Shown piece by piece: positions 1 through 7,298 of a stretch of DNA of 11,575 bases. The notes under the pieces are model-generated. The model was not told the DNA's origin. It searched no databases and worked only from the letters and a program-made list of their open reading frames with translations. This DNA is from an uncultured Chthoniobacterales bacterium. GTDB lineage: Bacteria; Verrucomicrobiota; Verrucomicrobiia; Chthoniobacterales; CAKUMP01. Positions within the stretch are counted from its first letter, which is position 1. Each line of letters opens with the position of its first letter. The stretch is taken from NCBI GenBank assembly GCA_934667795.1, contig CAKUMP010000050.1, positions 1 through 11,575 on the forward strand, given 5' to 3'. Made by a program: the position numbers and the translations under genes.

Positions 1-61
1 ATGGATCCACCCGCATGTCATGGGCTCTGACCATTGCCCTGTAGGAATGGAACTAGGATAA
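1..61 (+). CDS. xth: Exodeoxyribonuclease III / AP endonuclease family, C-terminal end only
   Basis: This is the 3' tail of a gene that begins before the window. Reading from base 2 gives 19 residues and a TAA stop at 59-61. They contain G-S-D-H-C-P-V, the C-terminal signature of exonuclease III/AP endonucleases (EEP fold), whose Asp-His pair is part of the active site; the motif sits a few residues from the C-terminus, as it does in the family. Known members repair abasic sites and trim 3' blocked ends in the cytoplasm. The next gene starts 130 bases downstream with no clear terminator between them. Only the tail is visible, so the assignment rests on one short but very characteristic motif. 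Neither the start nor the rest of the active site can be examined here. Confidence 0.72.
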   Translation, partial: WIHPHVMGSDHCPVGMELG

Positions 62-191
62 TTTATTCCTGCAGGATTGCTATTCAGCGAGAAATTCTCT
101 AAAAACTATAGGTTTAAATAAGCCATCCCCTCTGCAACACAGAATTATTTTCATAAGTGGTGGGTGAACGGCGAAACTAGGGAAAACATTT

Positions 192-2468
192 ATGGAAAAC
201 TGGCTGACGATAGCAGGATGGGTTCTGGGAGTGGGGCTGGGACTGGTGCTTTTATTTTTATTAGGGGTTTACGTGATAGGCGCACCTTTTATTTATGGGA
301 TTGGTAAATTTTTCATGCGGATTATTTACCGTGTGAATGTGCATGGGTTGCAGAGGCTGCCGGAGGACCGTGGGGTTTTGCTGATTCCGAATCATGTTTC
401 CTACATTGATGCCATTATTCTGCAGTTGGTGTGTCCGCGACCGATTCGGTTTCTGGTTTTTAAGTCGATTTATGAGAAAGCATTATTGAAGCCGATTTTT
501 CGTTCGATTGGAGCGATTCCGATTGCGTCCGGGCGCGCGAAGGATGCGCTTGTTGCTGCGAGCAAACTTTTACAAGAGAACCAGGTGGTTTGTATTTTTC
601 CTGAAGGAGAACTGACCAGAAGTGGAACATTATTAAAAATCCGCCGTGGATTTGAGATTATTGCGCGAAAGGCGGGAGCACCGGTGGTGCCGGTCTGGCT
701 GGATCAGTTATGGGGGTCGGTTTTTTCGTATGAAGGGGGGAAAGCATTTTGGAAATGGCCGAAGAAGATTCCCTATCGCGCAACGGTTGCGTTTGGTGAG
801 GTGCTTTCTGCAGAAGAAGCAAAAGATGAAACGATTCGGGAAAAACTGCTGGAACTGGGAGAGTTTTGTTATCAGCAGCGCCCGGTGCTGAACATGCACC
901 TGGCCGAGGCGTGTATTCGAGGGCTGAAACGCAATCAGGGAGGCGTTGCGGTGGTGGATGGAATGGACCATTCAGAATTAAAACGCGGAAACCTGCTGAC
1001 GGCTGCCATTGTGCTTTCGCTGCATTTGAAACGGACTTGCCAGAACAAACGGATCGCGGTCGTGTTACCTCCGGGCAAAGGGGCCATTATTGCAAATCTT
1101 GCCATTTTACTGGCAGGAAAGGTGCCCACGAATATGAATTTCACGGCTGGGCAGGCGGCATTGAAGGCCGCCATTGCCCGTGGCGAAATCCGCGTGGCAA
1201 TTACCGCACGCAAAATGCAGGAGCGGTTGGAAAATTTCCCCTGGCCGGAAGAACTGATTCATCTGGAATTACTGGTGCCAAAACTAAAACCCAAAATGCT
1301 TCCCTGGCGCCTCGCGGTTTTGCTCCTTCCTTCATTTTTCATTCTAAAAATGCTGAATATCCCCAAAACAGGTGACCATGACGAAGCCGTTTTACTCTTT
1401 ACCAGTGGCAGTTCAGGCGAACCTAAAGGCGTCGTTCTCAGTCATCGAAATGTATTGGGAAATGTCTCCCAGTTTGCCGTCATGATTAATTTAAATAAAA
1501 ATGACTGTATCCTGGCGTGTCTTCCTTTTTTCCATAGTTTTGGCTGCACGGTGACACTTTGGTACCCGATGATTGAAGGGATTCGCATTGTGACATACCC
1601 GAATCCGTTGGACACCGTTGCCAATGCGGAATTGATCCATCGATATCGTGTGACGATGCTTCTGGCGACACCTACATTTTTAAGAGGATACCTGAAACGG
1701 GCAACCCGCGAACAGCTTGCTTCACTTCGTCTGGTGATTACCGGTGCAGAAAAACTCCCGCGGGAGCTGGCAGAAAATTTTGAAGAAAAATTCGGGCATC
1801 CGGTGATGGAAGGTTATGGGCTGACCGAAACCTCTCCCGTGGTGAGTGTGAATTTACCGGATCCTGTGGCTGCGAATGGCTCTCCTGTACAAAAATCGTC
1901 CCTTCCGGGTTCGGTTGGGAAGCTTGCGGGGGGGATTGCTGCTCAAATCCGCCATCCGGACACCGGAGAAAAGCTTGGCCTTTATCAGACCGGCATGCTT
2001 TGGCTGCGAGGACCGAATATTTTTGAAGGATACCTCGGCCAGCCGGAAAAAACCGCAGAGGTGATCCATGGCGGCTGGTTTAAAACCGGCGATTTAGCCC
2101 GATTCGATGAGGACGGCTTTCTCTTTATCGAAGGCCGTATCTCCCGGTTTTCCAAAATCGGAGGAGAAATGGTCCCGCATGAGACCGTGGAATACCACAT
2201 CCATCATATCCTCCAGATCAATATCGAAGAAGAACGCGTGATTGCAATTACCGGTGTTCCGGATGATGCAAAAGGCGAAGCGCTCGTGATGCTGAGCAGT
2301 GTCCATATCGAAATTACCATTTTACGAACCGAACTCCTGAAAGCGGGCCTCCCAAGCCTGTTTATCCCTAAACAAATTAAACAGGTGGATAAAATCCCGA
2401 TCCTCGGATCCGGAAAACTCGACCTCGCCGCGATTAAAGAACTGGCAAGCTCGGATTCGAATTTGTGA
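192..2468 (+). CDS. aas: Aas-like bifunctional acyltransferase / acyl-activating enzyme
   Basis: This 758-residue protein fuses a PlsC-type glycerophospholipid acyltransferase to an acyl-CoA/acyl-ACP synthetase. Residues about 6-38 are strongly hydrophobic and should anchor it in the inner membrane. The acyltransferase half shows the HX4D catalytic motif (His68, Asp73) and FPEG (136-139). The AMP-forming half shows the phosphate-binding loop T-S-G-S-S-G-E-P-K-G (404-413), GYGLTETSP (541-549), TGD (632-634) and a C-terminal GSGKLD with the likely catalytic lysine at 742. The order and length match E. coli Aas (about 719 residues), which re-acylates lysophosphatidylethanolamine using acyl carrier protein. 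No LplT-type lysophospholipid flippase is fused or adjacent on the visible side. The ATG at 192 was chosen because it directly precedes the membrane segment; only a weak AGGG lies about 10 bases upstream. The substrate specificity is inferred from the fusion, and a general fatty-acid recycling role remains possible. Confidence 0.88.
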   Translation: MENWLTIAGWVLGVGLGLVLLFLLGVYVIGAPFIYGIGKFFMRIIYRVNVHGLQRLPEDRGVLLIPNHVSYIDAIILQLVCPRPIRFLVFKSIYEKALLKPIFRSIGAIPIASGRAKDALVAASKLLQENQVVCIFPEGELTRSGTLLKIRRGFEIIARKAGAPVVPVWLDQLWGSVFSYEGGKAFWKWPKKIPYRATVAFGEVLSAEEAKDETIREKLLELGEFCYQQRPVLNMHLAEACIRGLKRNQGGVAVVDGMDHSELKRGNLLTAAIVLSLHLKRTCQNKRIAVVLPPGKGAIIANLAILLAGKVPTNMNFTAGQAALKAAIARGEIRVAITARKMQERLENFPWPEELIHLELLVPKLKPKMLPWRLAVLLLPSFFILKMLNIPKTGDHDEAVLLFTSGSSGEPKGVVLSHRNVLGNVSQFAVMINLNKNDCILACLPFFHSFGCTVTLWYPMIEGIRIVTYPNPLDTVANAELIHRYRVTMLLATPTFLRGYLKRATREQLASLRLVITGAEKLPRELAENFEEKFGHPVMEGYGLTETSPVVSVNLPDPVAANGSPVQKSSLPGSVGKLAGGIAAQIRHPDTGEKLGLYQTGMLWLRGPNIFEGYLGQPEKTAEVIHGGWFKTGDLARFDEDGFLFIEGRISRFSKIGGEMVPHETVEYHIHHILQINIEEERVIAITGVPDDAKGEALVMLSSVHIEITILRTELLKAGLPSLFIPKQIKQVDKIPILGSGKLDLAAIKELASSDSNL

Positions 2469-2533
2469 TTTATAACGATTTTGCTTGCTTTCTTTTTAAA
2501 ATAGTGCATTATTCATGGTCTATTTTATCAGAT

Positions 2534-2609
2534 GGTGACCATAGCTCAATGGTAGAGTCCCAGATTGTGATTCTGGTTGTTGCGGGTTCGAGTCCCGTTG
2601 GTCACCCCA
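2534..2609 (+). tRNA. tRNA-His (anticodon GTG)
   Basis: A complete cloverleaf can be folded by eye. The acceptor stem pairs 2535-2541 with 2599-2605 in seven Watson-Crick pairs. The extra G at 2534 faces C at 2606, the G-1:C73 pair that histidyl-tRNA synthetase recognises. The D arm starts with GCTC, the anticodon stem is CCAGA/TCTGG, the anticodon GTG lies at 2567-2569, and the T loop is TTCGAGT. CCA is encoded (2607-2609). A run of seven T (2610-2616) follows at once and may help end transcription. It lies between the aas-like gene and the TPR gene, on the same strand as both. Confidence 0.97.
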
Positions 2610-2674
2610 TTTTTTTGCCACTCCAAATTGCTCCCCATAATAGCTATTGAAATCAAGAAGTCAGAAAGCCACGG

Positions 2675-4063
2675 ATGAAGAATAAAAAAGTTTATGGGAG
2701 TTTACTTTTTATTTTTCTATTTCTGATTATTTTTCCTGGGATCGGACAAGAAGTGGAAGATACGGGTGCTGGATCAGCAGAGGTGGAGCAAAAGGAATCG
2801 TTAGATGCCCGGAAGGAATTAAATCGTGCCTTTCGAAGGAGGGATTGGGTACAGATAGAGAAACTGACGGGGGAGCGGATTGCGGAAGGGGATCGTGAAA
2901 GGCGAATCTGGTACATGATGGCGGTTGCTTTGAAACGTCAGAAAAAACAGGATGCCCTGGAGGAATTTCTAAAGAAATGGCGAGTTCTGGAACAGGAAGA
3001 AGGAGAGAGCGGATATTATCTCAGTTTTTCCGGACAGATGTGGAATGATTCCGGTGATCAAAAACAAGCGGAAGAACTTTGGTTGAAAGCGCTGCCGCTT
3101 CTTCGGCAGGAGCCGTTTTATCATTACCAGGTCATTGGGTATTTGCAGGAGCTATATGTGGCGCAAAAGCGTTGGGATGATATTCTGGCATTAGCAGATT
3201 CCGTGGAACAAATGGAAGGACCAACGCGGAATATGAAGTTTACCGCAATGGCTTATCTGCATAAACAACAGTGGGTGAAAGCCACCGATGCAATGCGACA
3301 GGTTCGTGAAATGCACGATGGCTATCTGAATAGTTCTGAAGATTTGATTGGTTTTGAGATTCTGGAAATGCGTCTGACTCAGGTTCAGCGGCTGGAAAAA
3401 CAGGCGGAACTGGAACCCAAGAACCCGGAACCCTTAATGGAACTGGGGTTATTGATGGCCGATTGCGGGTTTTCGGAAATCGCATTGAGTCTGGCACAGG
3501 AGGCCACAGAACGGGCACCCACTTCCAGACGCGCACAGTTACAGGTAGGCACGGGACTCATCGAAACCGGACATGAAGAAGCAGCGAAAAAAATGAATGT
3601 CCCGCGCCCCTTGGAAAAACGGCAATGGGACAGGATACGTATTCTGGGGACTATTGACGCGGAAGTAGTACTAAGTTCCCGGGATCCAAAGATTCTGACT
3701 CAGCGTGCTTATGTTCTGAACAGTATGGGGTTTGCAGAACTGGCAATACTGGATGCAGAAGAGGCGATTTCTAAAGATCCGGAACTCGCAGCCGCCAGGA
3801 TTCAGGCAGGGATCTCCTGTCGTCAGATGGAAGATATTGAATCTGCCCGGAATTATTTTAAACAGGCAATGGAGCTTGCACCTGACAGTGCACAGGTTCT
3901 TTTTCACTTGGCGGAATCGGAAGGGGAAAGTCAGCAATATGATATGGCAATCACCTTGCTGCAGGCTGCATTACAAATGGAGCCTTCCGAAAAAATCCAA
4001 CGCCTCCTCGAAGAATACCAGTCCCAAAAAGAGTCCTCCGTCATCCGCATCCACGAAGATTGA
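2675..4063 (+). CDS. Exported TPR-repeat protein
   Basis: This is a 462-residue protein of unknown specific role. The N-terminus (KNKK, then a hydrophobic run to about residue 23, then P-G-I-G-Q) looks like a Sec signal peptide with cleavage near residue 25. There is no lipobox cysteine, so it is probably periplasmic or held by an uncleaved anchor. The rest is charged and helical, with tetratricopeptide-like repeats. The clearest repeats are in the second half: one beginning L-E-P-K-N-P-E-P, then three consecutive units near the C-terminus with the typical A-x-x-x-x-x-x-A-x-x-x-x-P spacing (AISKDPELAAA, AMELAPDSAQV, ALQMEPSEK). TPR proteins of this kind usually scaffold protein complexes. The ATG at 2675 directly precedes the signal peptide but has no recognisable ribosome-binding site. 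A strong hairpin follows the stop, so this appears to be a single-gene unit or the end of one. Confidence 0.82.
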   Translation: MKNKKVYGSLLFIFLFLIIFPGIGQEVEDTGAGSAEVEQKESLDARKELNRAFRRRDWVQIEKLTGERIAEGDRERRIWYMMAVALKRQKKQDALEEFLKKWRVLEQEEGESGYYLSFSGQMWNDSGDQKQAEELWLKALPLLRQEPFYHYQVIGYLQELYVAQKRWDDILALADSVEQMEGPTRNMKFTAMAYLHKQQWVKATDAMRQVREMHDGYLNSSEDLIGFEILEMRLTQVQRLEKQAELEPKNPEPLMELGLLMADCGFSEIALSLAQEATERAPTSRRAQLQVGTGLIETGHEEAAKKMNVPRPLEKRQWDRIRILGTIDAEVVLSSRDPKILTQRAYVLNSMGFAELAILDAEEAISKDPELAAARIQAGISCRQMEDIESARNYFKQAMELAPDSAQVLFHLAESEGESQQYDMAITLLQAALQMEPSEKIQRLLEEYQSQKESSVIRIHED

Positions 4064-4073
4064 AGCTCCCAGC

Positions 4074-4108
4074 GTCAACACGCTCTTGCGAGCGTGTTGA
4101 CTTGTTTT
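4074..4108 (+). terminator. Intrinsic terminator hairpin after the TPR gene
   Basis: A perfect 12-bp inverted repeat (4074-4085 against 4090-4101, arm GTCAACACGCTC) closes on a 4-base TTGC loop. It begins 10 bases after the TPR stop codon and is followed by TTGTTTT, an imperfect U-tract. On the opposite strand the downstream side is not T-rich, so it should work mainly for the plus-strand transcript. It may also mark the boundary with the convergent minus-strand gene ending at 4108. Confidence 0.85.
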
Positions 4109-4698
4109 CAACTCCATTTTGCGTGGAATCTTGCGTGTTCGCAGGGTTGCAGGAATCGATCCTGTACACTGCGGGGTGCGATCCATTTTATGACACTGTA
4201 ATGCGATTTTGCATCAATCTCTGTGACGTCATGGATATAATTTGTGAGGAAGTCGAGGTATCCTCTTGAGTCCGGGGTGTTTCCTGTATGGATGGCACAG
4301 GATTTCTGGATGACTTGATACAGGGCGATCCAGTCGCCCGGGGTGAAGTGGTATGATTTATCATCTTGCACATACTCTGCACTGTGTTTCGTTGGCAGGA
4401 ACAGTTGTTGTACCTTATGAAGAATGCGGTCTTTTTTGTTGAGAAAATGACGCTGCTTTTGGGGGTTGTTTTGTGAGTTTTTTTTGAAACCGTATTTTTC
4501 GAGCTGTGTAATAGCCTTCTGAAGAAGGGTTTGAATGTCTGAATCTGTCAGGGATACCCCCTGCTGTTTTGCTGAATTGTTCTCTGTAAAAATGGAACAT
4601 TCAGTAAAGAAAAGAATCCTTTCAAAAGAAGGATTTTCCCATCTGGAATCATACTCCATAGAAGTCCAGTAATAGAAGCGGATGCCCGGGGCCGTCAA
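4108..4698 (-). CDS. Hypothetical protein, unknown family
   Basis: This is an uninterrupted 196-codon reading frame on the minus strand that I do not recognise. The product is hydrophilic, without signal peptide or membrane segment, and looks like a real soluble protein. Amphipathic helices can be seen (for example D-I-Q-T-L-L-Q-K-A-I-T-Q-L-E-K-Y, R-I-L-H-K-V-Q-Q-L-F, and W-I-A-L-Y-Q-V-I-Q-K), as well as an acidic C-terminal helix around Y-L-D-F-L-T-N-Y-I-H-D-V. The start is uncertain. The longest form begins with TTG at 4698, but an ATG at 4659 (giving 183 residues) is more plausible and removes the overlap with the divergent gene; neither has a clear ribosome-binding site. It is convergent with the TPR gene and divergent from the SGNH-MBOAT pair. 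No competing plus-strand frame of similar quality exists here, which supports it as a gene. Confidence 0.6.
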   Translation of the reverse strand: MTAPGIRFYYWTSMEYDSRWENPSFERILFFTECSIFTENNSAKQQGVSLTDSDIQTLLQKAITQLEKYGFKKNSQNNPQKQRHFLNKKDRILHKVQQLFLPTKHSAEYVQDDKSYHFTPGDWIALYQVIQKSCAIHTGNTPDSRGYLDFLTNYIHDVTEIDAKSHYSVIKWIAPRSVQDRFLQPCEHARFHAKWS

Positions 4699-5785
4699 GA
4701 CAGAGCATGCAGACAGGGCAGATTATTTTTTTAAATGCAACACAAAGTTTCCATTGTGTTCACCTTCATGTTCAGCTACGTTTTTCTGGTTAAATACTTT
4801 GAAACCAATTTTTCAGCTAGTTTTATTTTGTCTGATTATTCTTGTGGTTCCTATTTTGATCGGGAATGGATTATTCCCCAAACAGCCGTTTGATAACAAG
4901 CCGCTTGAAGAGTTAAGAGAGAGGCGTCCGGACTTTGTTTTTATTGGCAATTCCATGTTGATCACGCGTCTGGATGAAGCGCGATTGAGTGAATTGCTTG
5001 GGGGTGCCGGGGTGATGGCGTTGACGGAACACGGGATGGCGTCTGCCGGATATTGGCTGGTATTCAAGAATTATGTGATTGAATCGGGGATTCGTCCGAA
5101 GGTAGTGATTATATTTTTTCGGGATTTTGATTTGAGTTGGCCACTTTATCGCACCACGGGGATTTACCGTGAAAAGCTGGAGCCATTTATGCGTAAGGAA
5201 GAGCCGGTACTGGAATATGTGTGGGAGCAGAGTCCGAAAAACTGGAAGGACAGAATAGGAGAAAAACTGGAAGATATTTACCCGATTCAGCGTCGTAAGA
5301 CAGAGGCAGAAGATATGATTCGTGAGGTTGCGCTGGACTGGACGGATCACCCCTGGAAAAAGGATTCCAAGTTGCTGGGGGAAGTAAATGACACTTTTCA
5401 ATTGCGTGAGCTGCGAGAAGATGTGCCGACAGAACTGGCAACCACAGAAGAATTTTCATTAGAAAAATTTGACCCCTCTCCGCAACGCAGTTTTATGCCC
5501 CATATCGTAGAGGAGGCGCGAAAACACAATATTACGGTTTGTTTTTACCGAGTGAAGCGCCGTCCACCGCGAGATGCCGATTTTCGGAAAGAATCACGTG
5601 CTCTGACGCGTTACATGCCAACCCTGAAAGCCTGGGTCGAGGAACAAGGGATGCTGTTTTATGATGCATCACGCGATCCTGCAGAACACCTGGGCATGTA
5701 TGCGGACGGAGACCATCTTGACGAGAAATATATGCGAGAATGGACGGAGATTTTCCATAAGCAGTTGCAGGATATATTAAAATGA
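4682..5785 (+). CDS. SGNH/GDSL-like membrane-anchored protein, partner of MBOAT acyltransferase
   Basis: The 367-codon frame encodes one N-terminal membrane helix (about residues 42-64) followed by an extracytoplasmic domain. That domain begins with D-F-V-F-I-G-N-S-M (Ser91 in the block I position of SGNH hydrolases) and ends with D-G-D-H (Asp342, His345), the D-x-x-H block V, giving a plausible Ser-Asp-His triad. Such proteins (AlgJ/AlgX, DltD and relatives) work with MBOAT proteins in transferring acyl groups to exported polymers. The stop overlaps the start of the MBOAT gene by four bases (ATGA), so the two are translationally coupled. The ATG at 4682 gives an odd cysteine-rich 39-residue leader that overlaps the divergent gene. 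A TTG at 4799, just before K-P-I-F-Q-L and the membrane helix, is probably nearer the true start. Family-level function is inferred; overall similarity to a named subfamily cannot be judged by eye. Confidence 0.75.
   Translation: MPGAVKTEHADRADYFFKCNTKFPLCSPSCSATFFWLNTLKPIFQLVLFCLIILVVPILIGNGLFPKQPFDNKPLEELRERRPDFVFIGNSMLITRLDEARLSELLGGAGVMALTEHGMASAGYWLVFKNYVIESGIRPKVVIIFFRDFDLSWPLYRTTGIYREKLEPFMRKEEPVLEYVWEQSPKNWKDRIGEKLEDIYPIQRRKTEAEDMIREVALDWTDHPWKKDSKLLGEVNDTFQLRELREDVPTELATTEEFSLEKFDPSPQRSFMPHIVEEARKHNITVCFYRVKRRPPRDADFRKESRALTRYMPTLKAWVEEQGMLFYDASRDPAEHLGMYADGDHLDEKYMREWTEIFHKQLQDILK
4739..4760. promoter_or_regulatory. Inverted repeat in divergent intergenic region
   Basis: AACACAA (4739-4745) and TTGTGTT (4754-4760) form perfect 7-bp arms around an 8-base spacer. 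The element lies between the probable starts of the minus-strand hypothetical gene (4659) and the SGNH gene (4799), where control of both would be expected. It could be an operator for an unlinked regulator or a small hairpin in the leader. A 7-bp repeat can arise by chance, so confidence is low. Confidence 0.3.
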
Positions 5786-7209
5786 TTTTTCATAGCCTCG
5801 ACTTCCTTATCTTTTTTCTCGTCGTCTTCAGTTTTTACTGGATGCTGCGAAAGCGTTCTCATCAGAACTGGTTTTTGCTGGTTGCGAGTTATTTTTTTTA
5901 TAGCTACGTGCATTACTGGTTTGGCTTTTTGCTGCTTGCGACGACGGTGATGGATTTTTGTTGTGCGCGTGCGATCGGGAGGTTTCCGCACAGGAAAAAA
6001 CTTTTTTTATGGCTGAGTCTGGTTTTCAGTCTGGGGATTTTGGGATTTTTCAAATATTATGGATTTTTTGTAGAGAATGTTTCCCTGTTGCTGCATTCGC
6101 TAGGGTTAGGGACATTTACCAATAACCTGCATATTTTTCTTCCGGTCGGGATTTCGTTTTATACGTTTCAATCGATTGGCTATATTGTCGATGTGTATCG
6201 TGGGCACACGAAACCTGCACGAAACTTTATTGATTACGGAGTATTTATCAGTCTTTTCCCCCAGTTGGTTGCCGGGCCGATTGAGCGCTCCCATCAATTA
6301 TTACCGCAGGTACAACGTGCACGCCGATTTGATACAAAGAATGCGGTGAATGCACTGGTTTTGATCTTATGGGGATTTTTCAAGAAACTGGTGATTGCCG
6401 ATAATGTGGCGGTGACCTGTAATAAAATTTTTGGACTGGAAGATCCGAATTTCGCATTGATCTGGACCGGGGTATTTGCGTTTGCGGTGCAGATATTTGC
6501 AGATTTTTCTGCTTATACCGATATTGCCCGTGGGACTAGCCGTTTGCTGGGGTTTGAGCTGATGCGGAACTTCGAGCACCCGTATATCTCACGGTCGCCC
6601 GGAGAATTCTGGCGACGCTGGCATATTTCTCTTTCGAACTGGTTTCGCGATTATGTGTATATCCCGTTGGGAGGCTCGCGCGCCGGGAAATGGCGGACGG
6701 CGTGGAATGTGATTATCACGTTTTTCCTCAGTGGTTTATGGCATGGCGCACAATGGAATTATGTGATCTGGGGGCTATGGTATGCGGTGCTGCTGGTTAT
6801 TTACCGCTTGGTCCATCAGATTGTGCCTGCGCGTGTCTGCGAGTGCCGCTGGTTATTTCCTCTGCAATGGGCGATCATGTTTGTTTTCATTAATATCGGC
6901 TGGATGTTTTTTCGAGAAACAAACCTCCCGTATATCATTGAATACCTACGCCTTTCCCCATGGAACGTGACCCCCGAACAACTCGGGATTGCGACCTTTT
7001 TGTTCTGGATGACCTTTCTTTACGGAATGCCCATCTGGATCCACCACCTCGGTGCATTATTGCCTGAAAAATGGGTGAATCTGTTCCATACACAAGTCAC
7101 CGGCTGGAGACTGTTTTCTCTTCAAACCCTTCTCGGCTTGTTCTTTTATGTCAGTATCCTCCTCCTTCGGGCAGAATCCACTTCCGATTTCATTTACTTC
7201 CAGTTCTAA
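5782..7209 (+). CDS. MBOAT-family polysaccharide O-acyltransferase (AlgI/DltB type)
   Basis: This is a 475-residue polytopic inner-membrane protein of the membrane-bound O-acyltransferase family, with the usual length and about ten hydrophobic segments. Diagnostic stretches are F-F-K-Y-Y-G-F-F, L-P-V-G-I-S-F-Y-T-F-Q (the canonical AlgI-like motif), P-Q-L-V-A-G-P-I-E-R, E275-F-W-R-R-W-H281-I-S-L-S-N-W-F-R-D-Y, and S-G-L-W-H321-G, where His321 is the invariant active-site histidine. Family members move an acyl group, most often acetyl, across the membrane to alginate, cellulose, teichoic acid or other glycans, handing it to a periplasmic SGNH partner. Here the partner is the gene directly upstream, overlapping by four bases. 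No alginate or teichoic acid biosynthesis gene is visible, so the acceptor polymer is unknown. AGGA about 10 bases upstream could serve as a weak ribosome-binding site. Confidence 0.92.
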   Translation: MIFHSLDFLIFFLVVFSFYWMLRKRSHQNWFLLVASYFFYSYVHYWFGFLLLATTVMDFCCARAIGRFPHRKKLFLWLSLVFSLGILGFFKYYGFFVENVSLLLHSLGLGTFTNNLHIFLPVGISFYTFQSIGYIVDVYRGHTKPARNFIDYGVFISLFPQLVAGPIERSHQLLPQVQRARRFDTKNAVNALVLILWGFFKKLVIADNVAVTCNKIFGLEDPNFALIWTGVFAFAVQIFADFSAYTDIARGTSRLLGFELMRNFEHPYISRSPGEFWRRWHISLSNWFRDYVYIPLGGSRAGKWRTAWNVIITFFLSGLWHGAQWNYVIWGLWYAVLLVIYRLVHQIVPARVCECRWLFPLQWAIMFVFINIGWMFFRETNLPYIIEYLRLSPWNVTPEQLGIATFLFWMTFLYGMPIWIHHLGALLPEKWVNLFHTQVTGWRLFSLQTLLGLFFYVSILLLRAESTSDFIYFQF

Positions 7210-7241
7210 AAAACATTCTGTGCTTAGAAAGGATTTGGGGA

Positions 7242-7274
7242 TTGACAACCCTGAAACAATAGTGAAACTATAAT
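7242..7274 (+). promoter_or_regulatory. Candidate promoter of the regulator operon
   Basis: Perfect consensus boxes TTGACA (7242-7247) and TATAAT (7269-7274) lie just before the regulator gene, in a short intergenic region after the MBOAT stop. The spacing is 21 bases, longer than the usual 16-18, so either one box is accidental or the promoter is unusual. If TATAAT is used, transcription would start near 7280-7283, at or next to the ATG at 7283, giving a leaderless or nearly leaderless mRNA. One arm of the inverted repeat (7251-7263) sits exactly between the two boxes. Confidence 0.5.
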
Positions 7275-7298
7275 AAAACAATATGACTATTGTTTCAG
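7251..7298. promoter_or_regulatory. 13-bp inverted repeat spanning the regulator start; candidate auto-operator
   Basis: CTGAAACAATAGT (7251-7263) has its exact reverse complement at 7286-7298, separated by 22 bases that contain TATAAT and the ATG (7283-7285). TGAAAC also recurs directly at 7252 and 7263, 11 bases apart, about one helical turn, and inverted at 7292-7297. Genes for GntR/LacI regulators often carry their own operators, so this is a good candidate binding site for the encoded protein. In a transcript reading through from the MBOAT gene it would instead form a long stem with the start codon at the edge of the loop. The repeat is directly seen; the function is inferred. Confidence 0.65.

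Noticed and set aside
1..30. ATG at base 1 as the start of a small gene
   Set aside because: That frame stops after nine codons; the frame starting at base 2 carries the exonuclease III C-terminal signature instead.
62..191. Possible riboswitch or promoter before the aas-like gene
   Set aside because: I found only short palindromes (CCTGCAGG, GAGAAATTCTC) and no convincing box pair or known aptamer pattern.
866..1375. 169-codon open frame inside the aas-like gene
   Set aside because: It overlaps the well-supported acyltransferase/synthetase frame, which carries conserved motifs; the alternative product has low-complexity, unnatural composition.
2465..2650. 61-codon plus-strand open frame between the aas-like and TPR genes
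   Set aside because: It runs straight through the tRNA-His gene, and the translated middle part is just the tRNA sequence.
4913..5401. 162-codon minus-strand frame opposite the SGNH gene
   Set aside because: It is antisense to a frame with conserved motifs and coupled translation to MBOAT; the product has no recognisable features.
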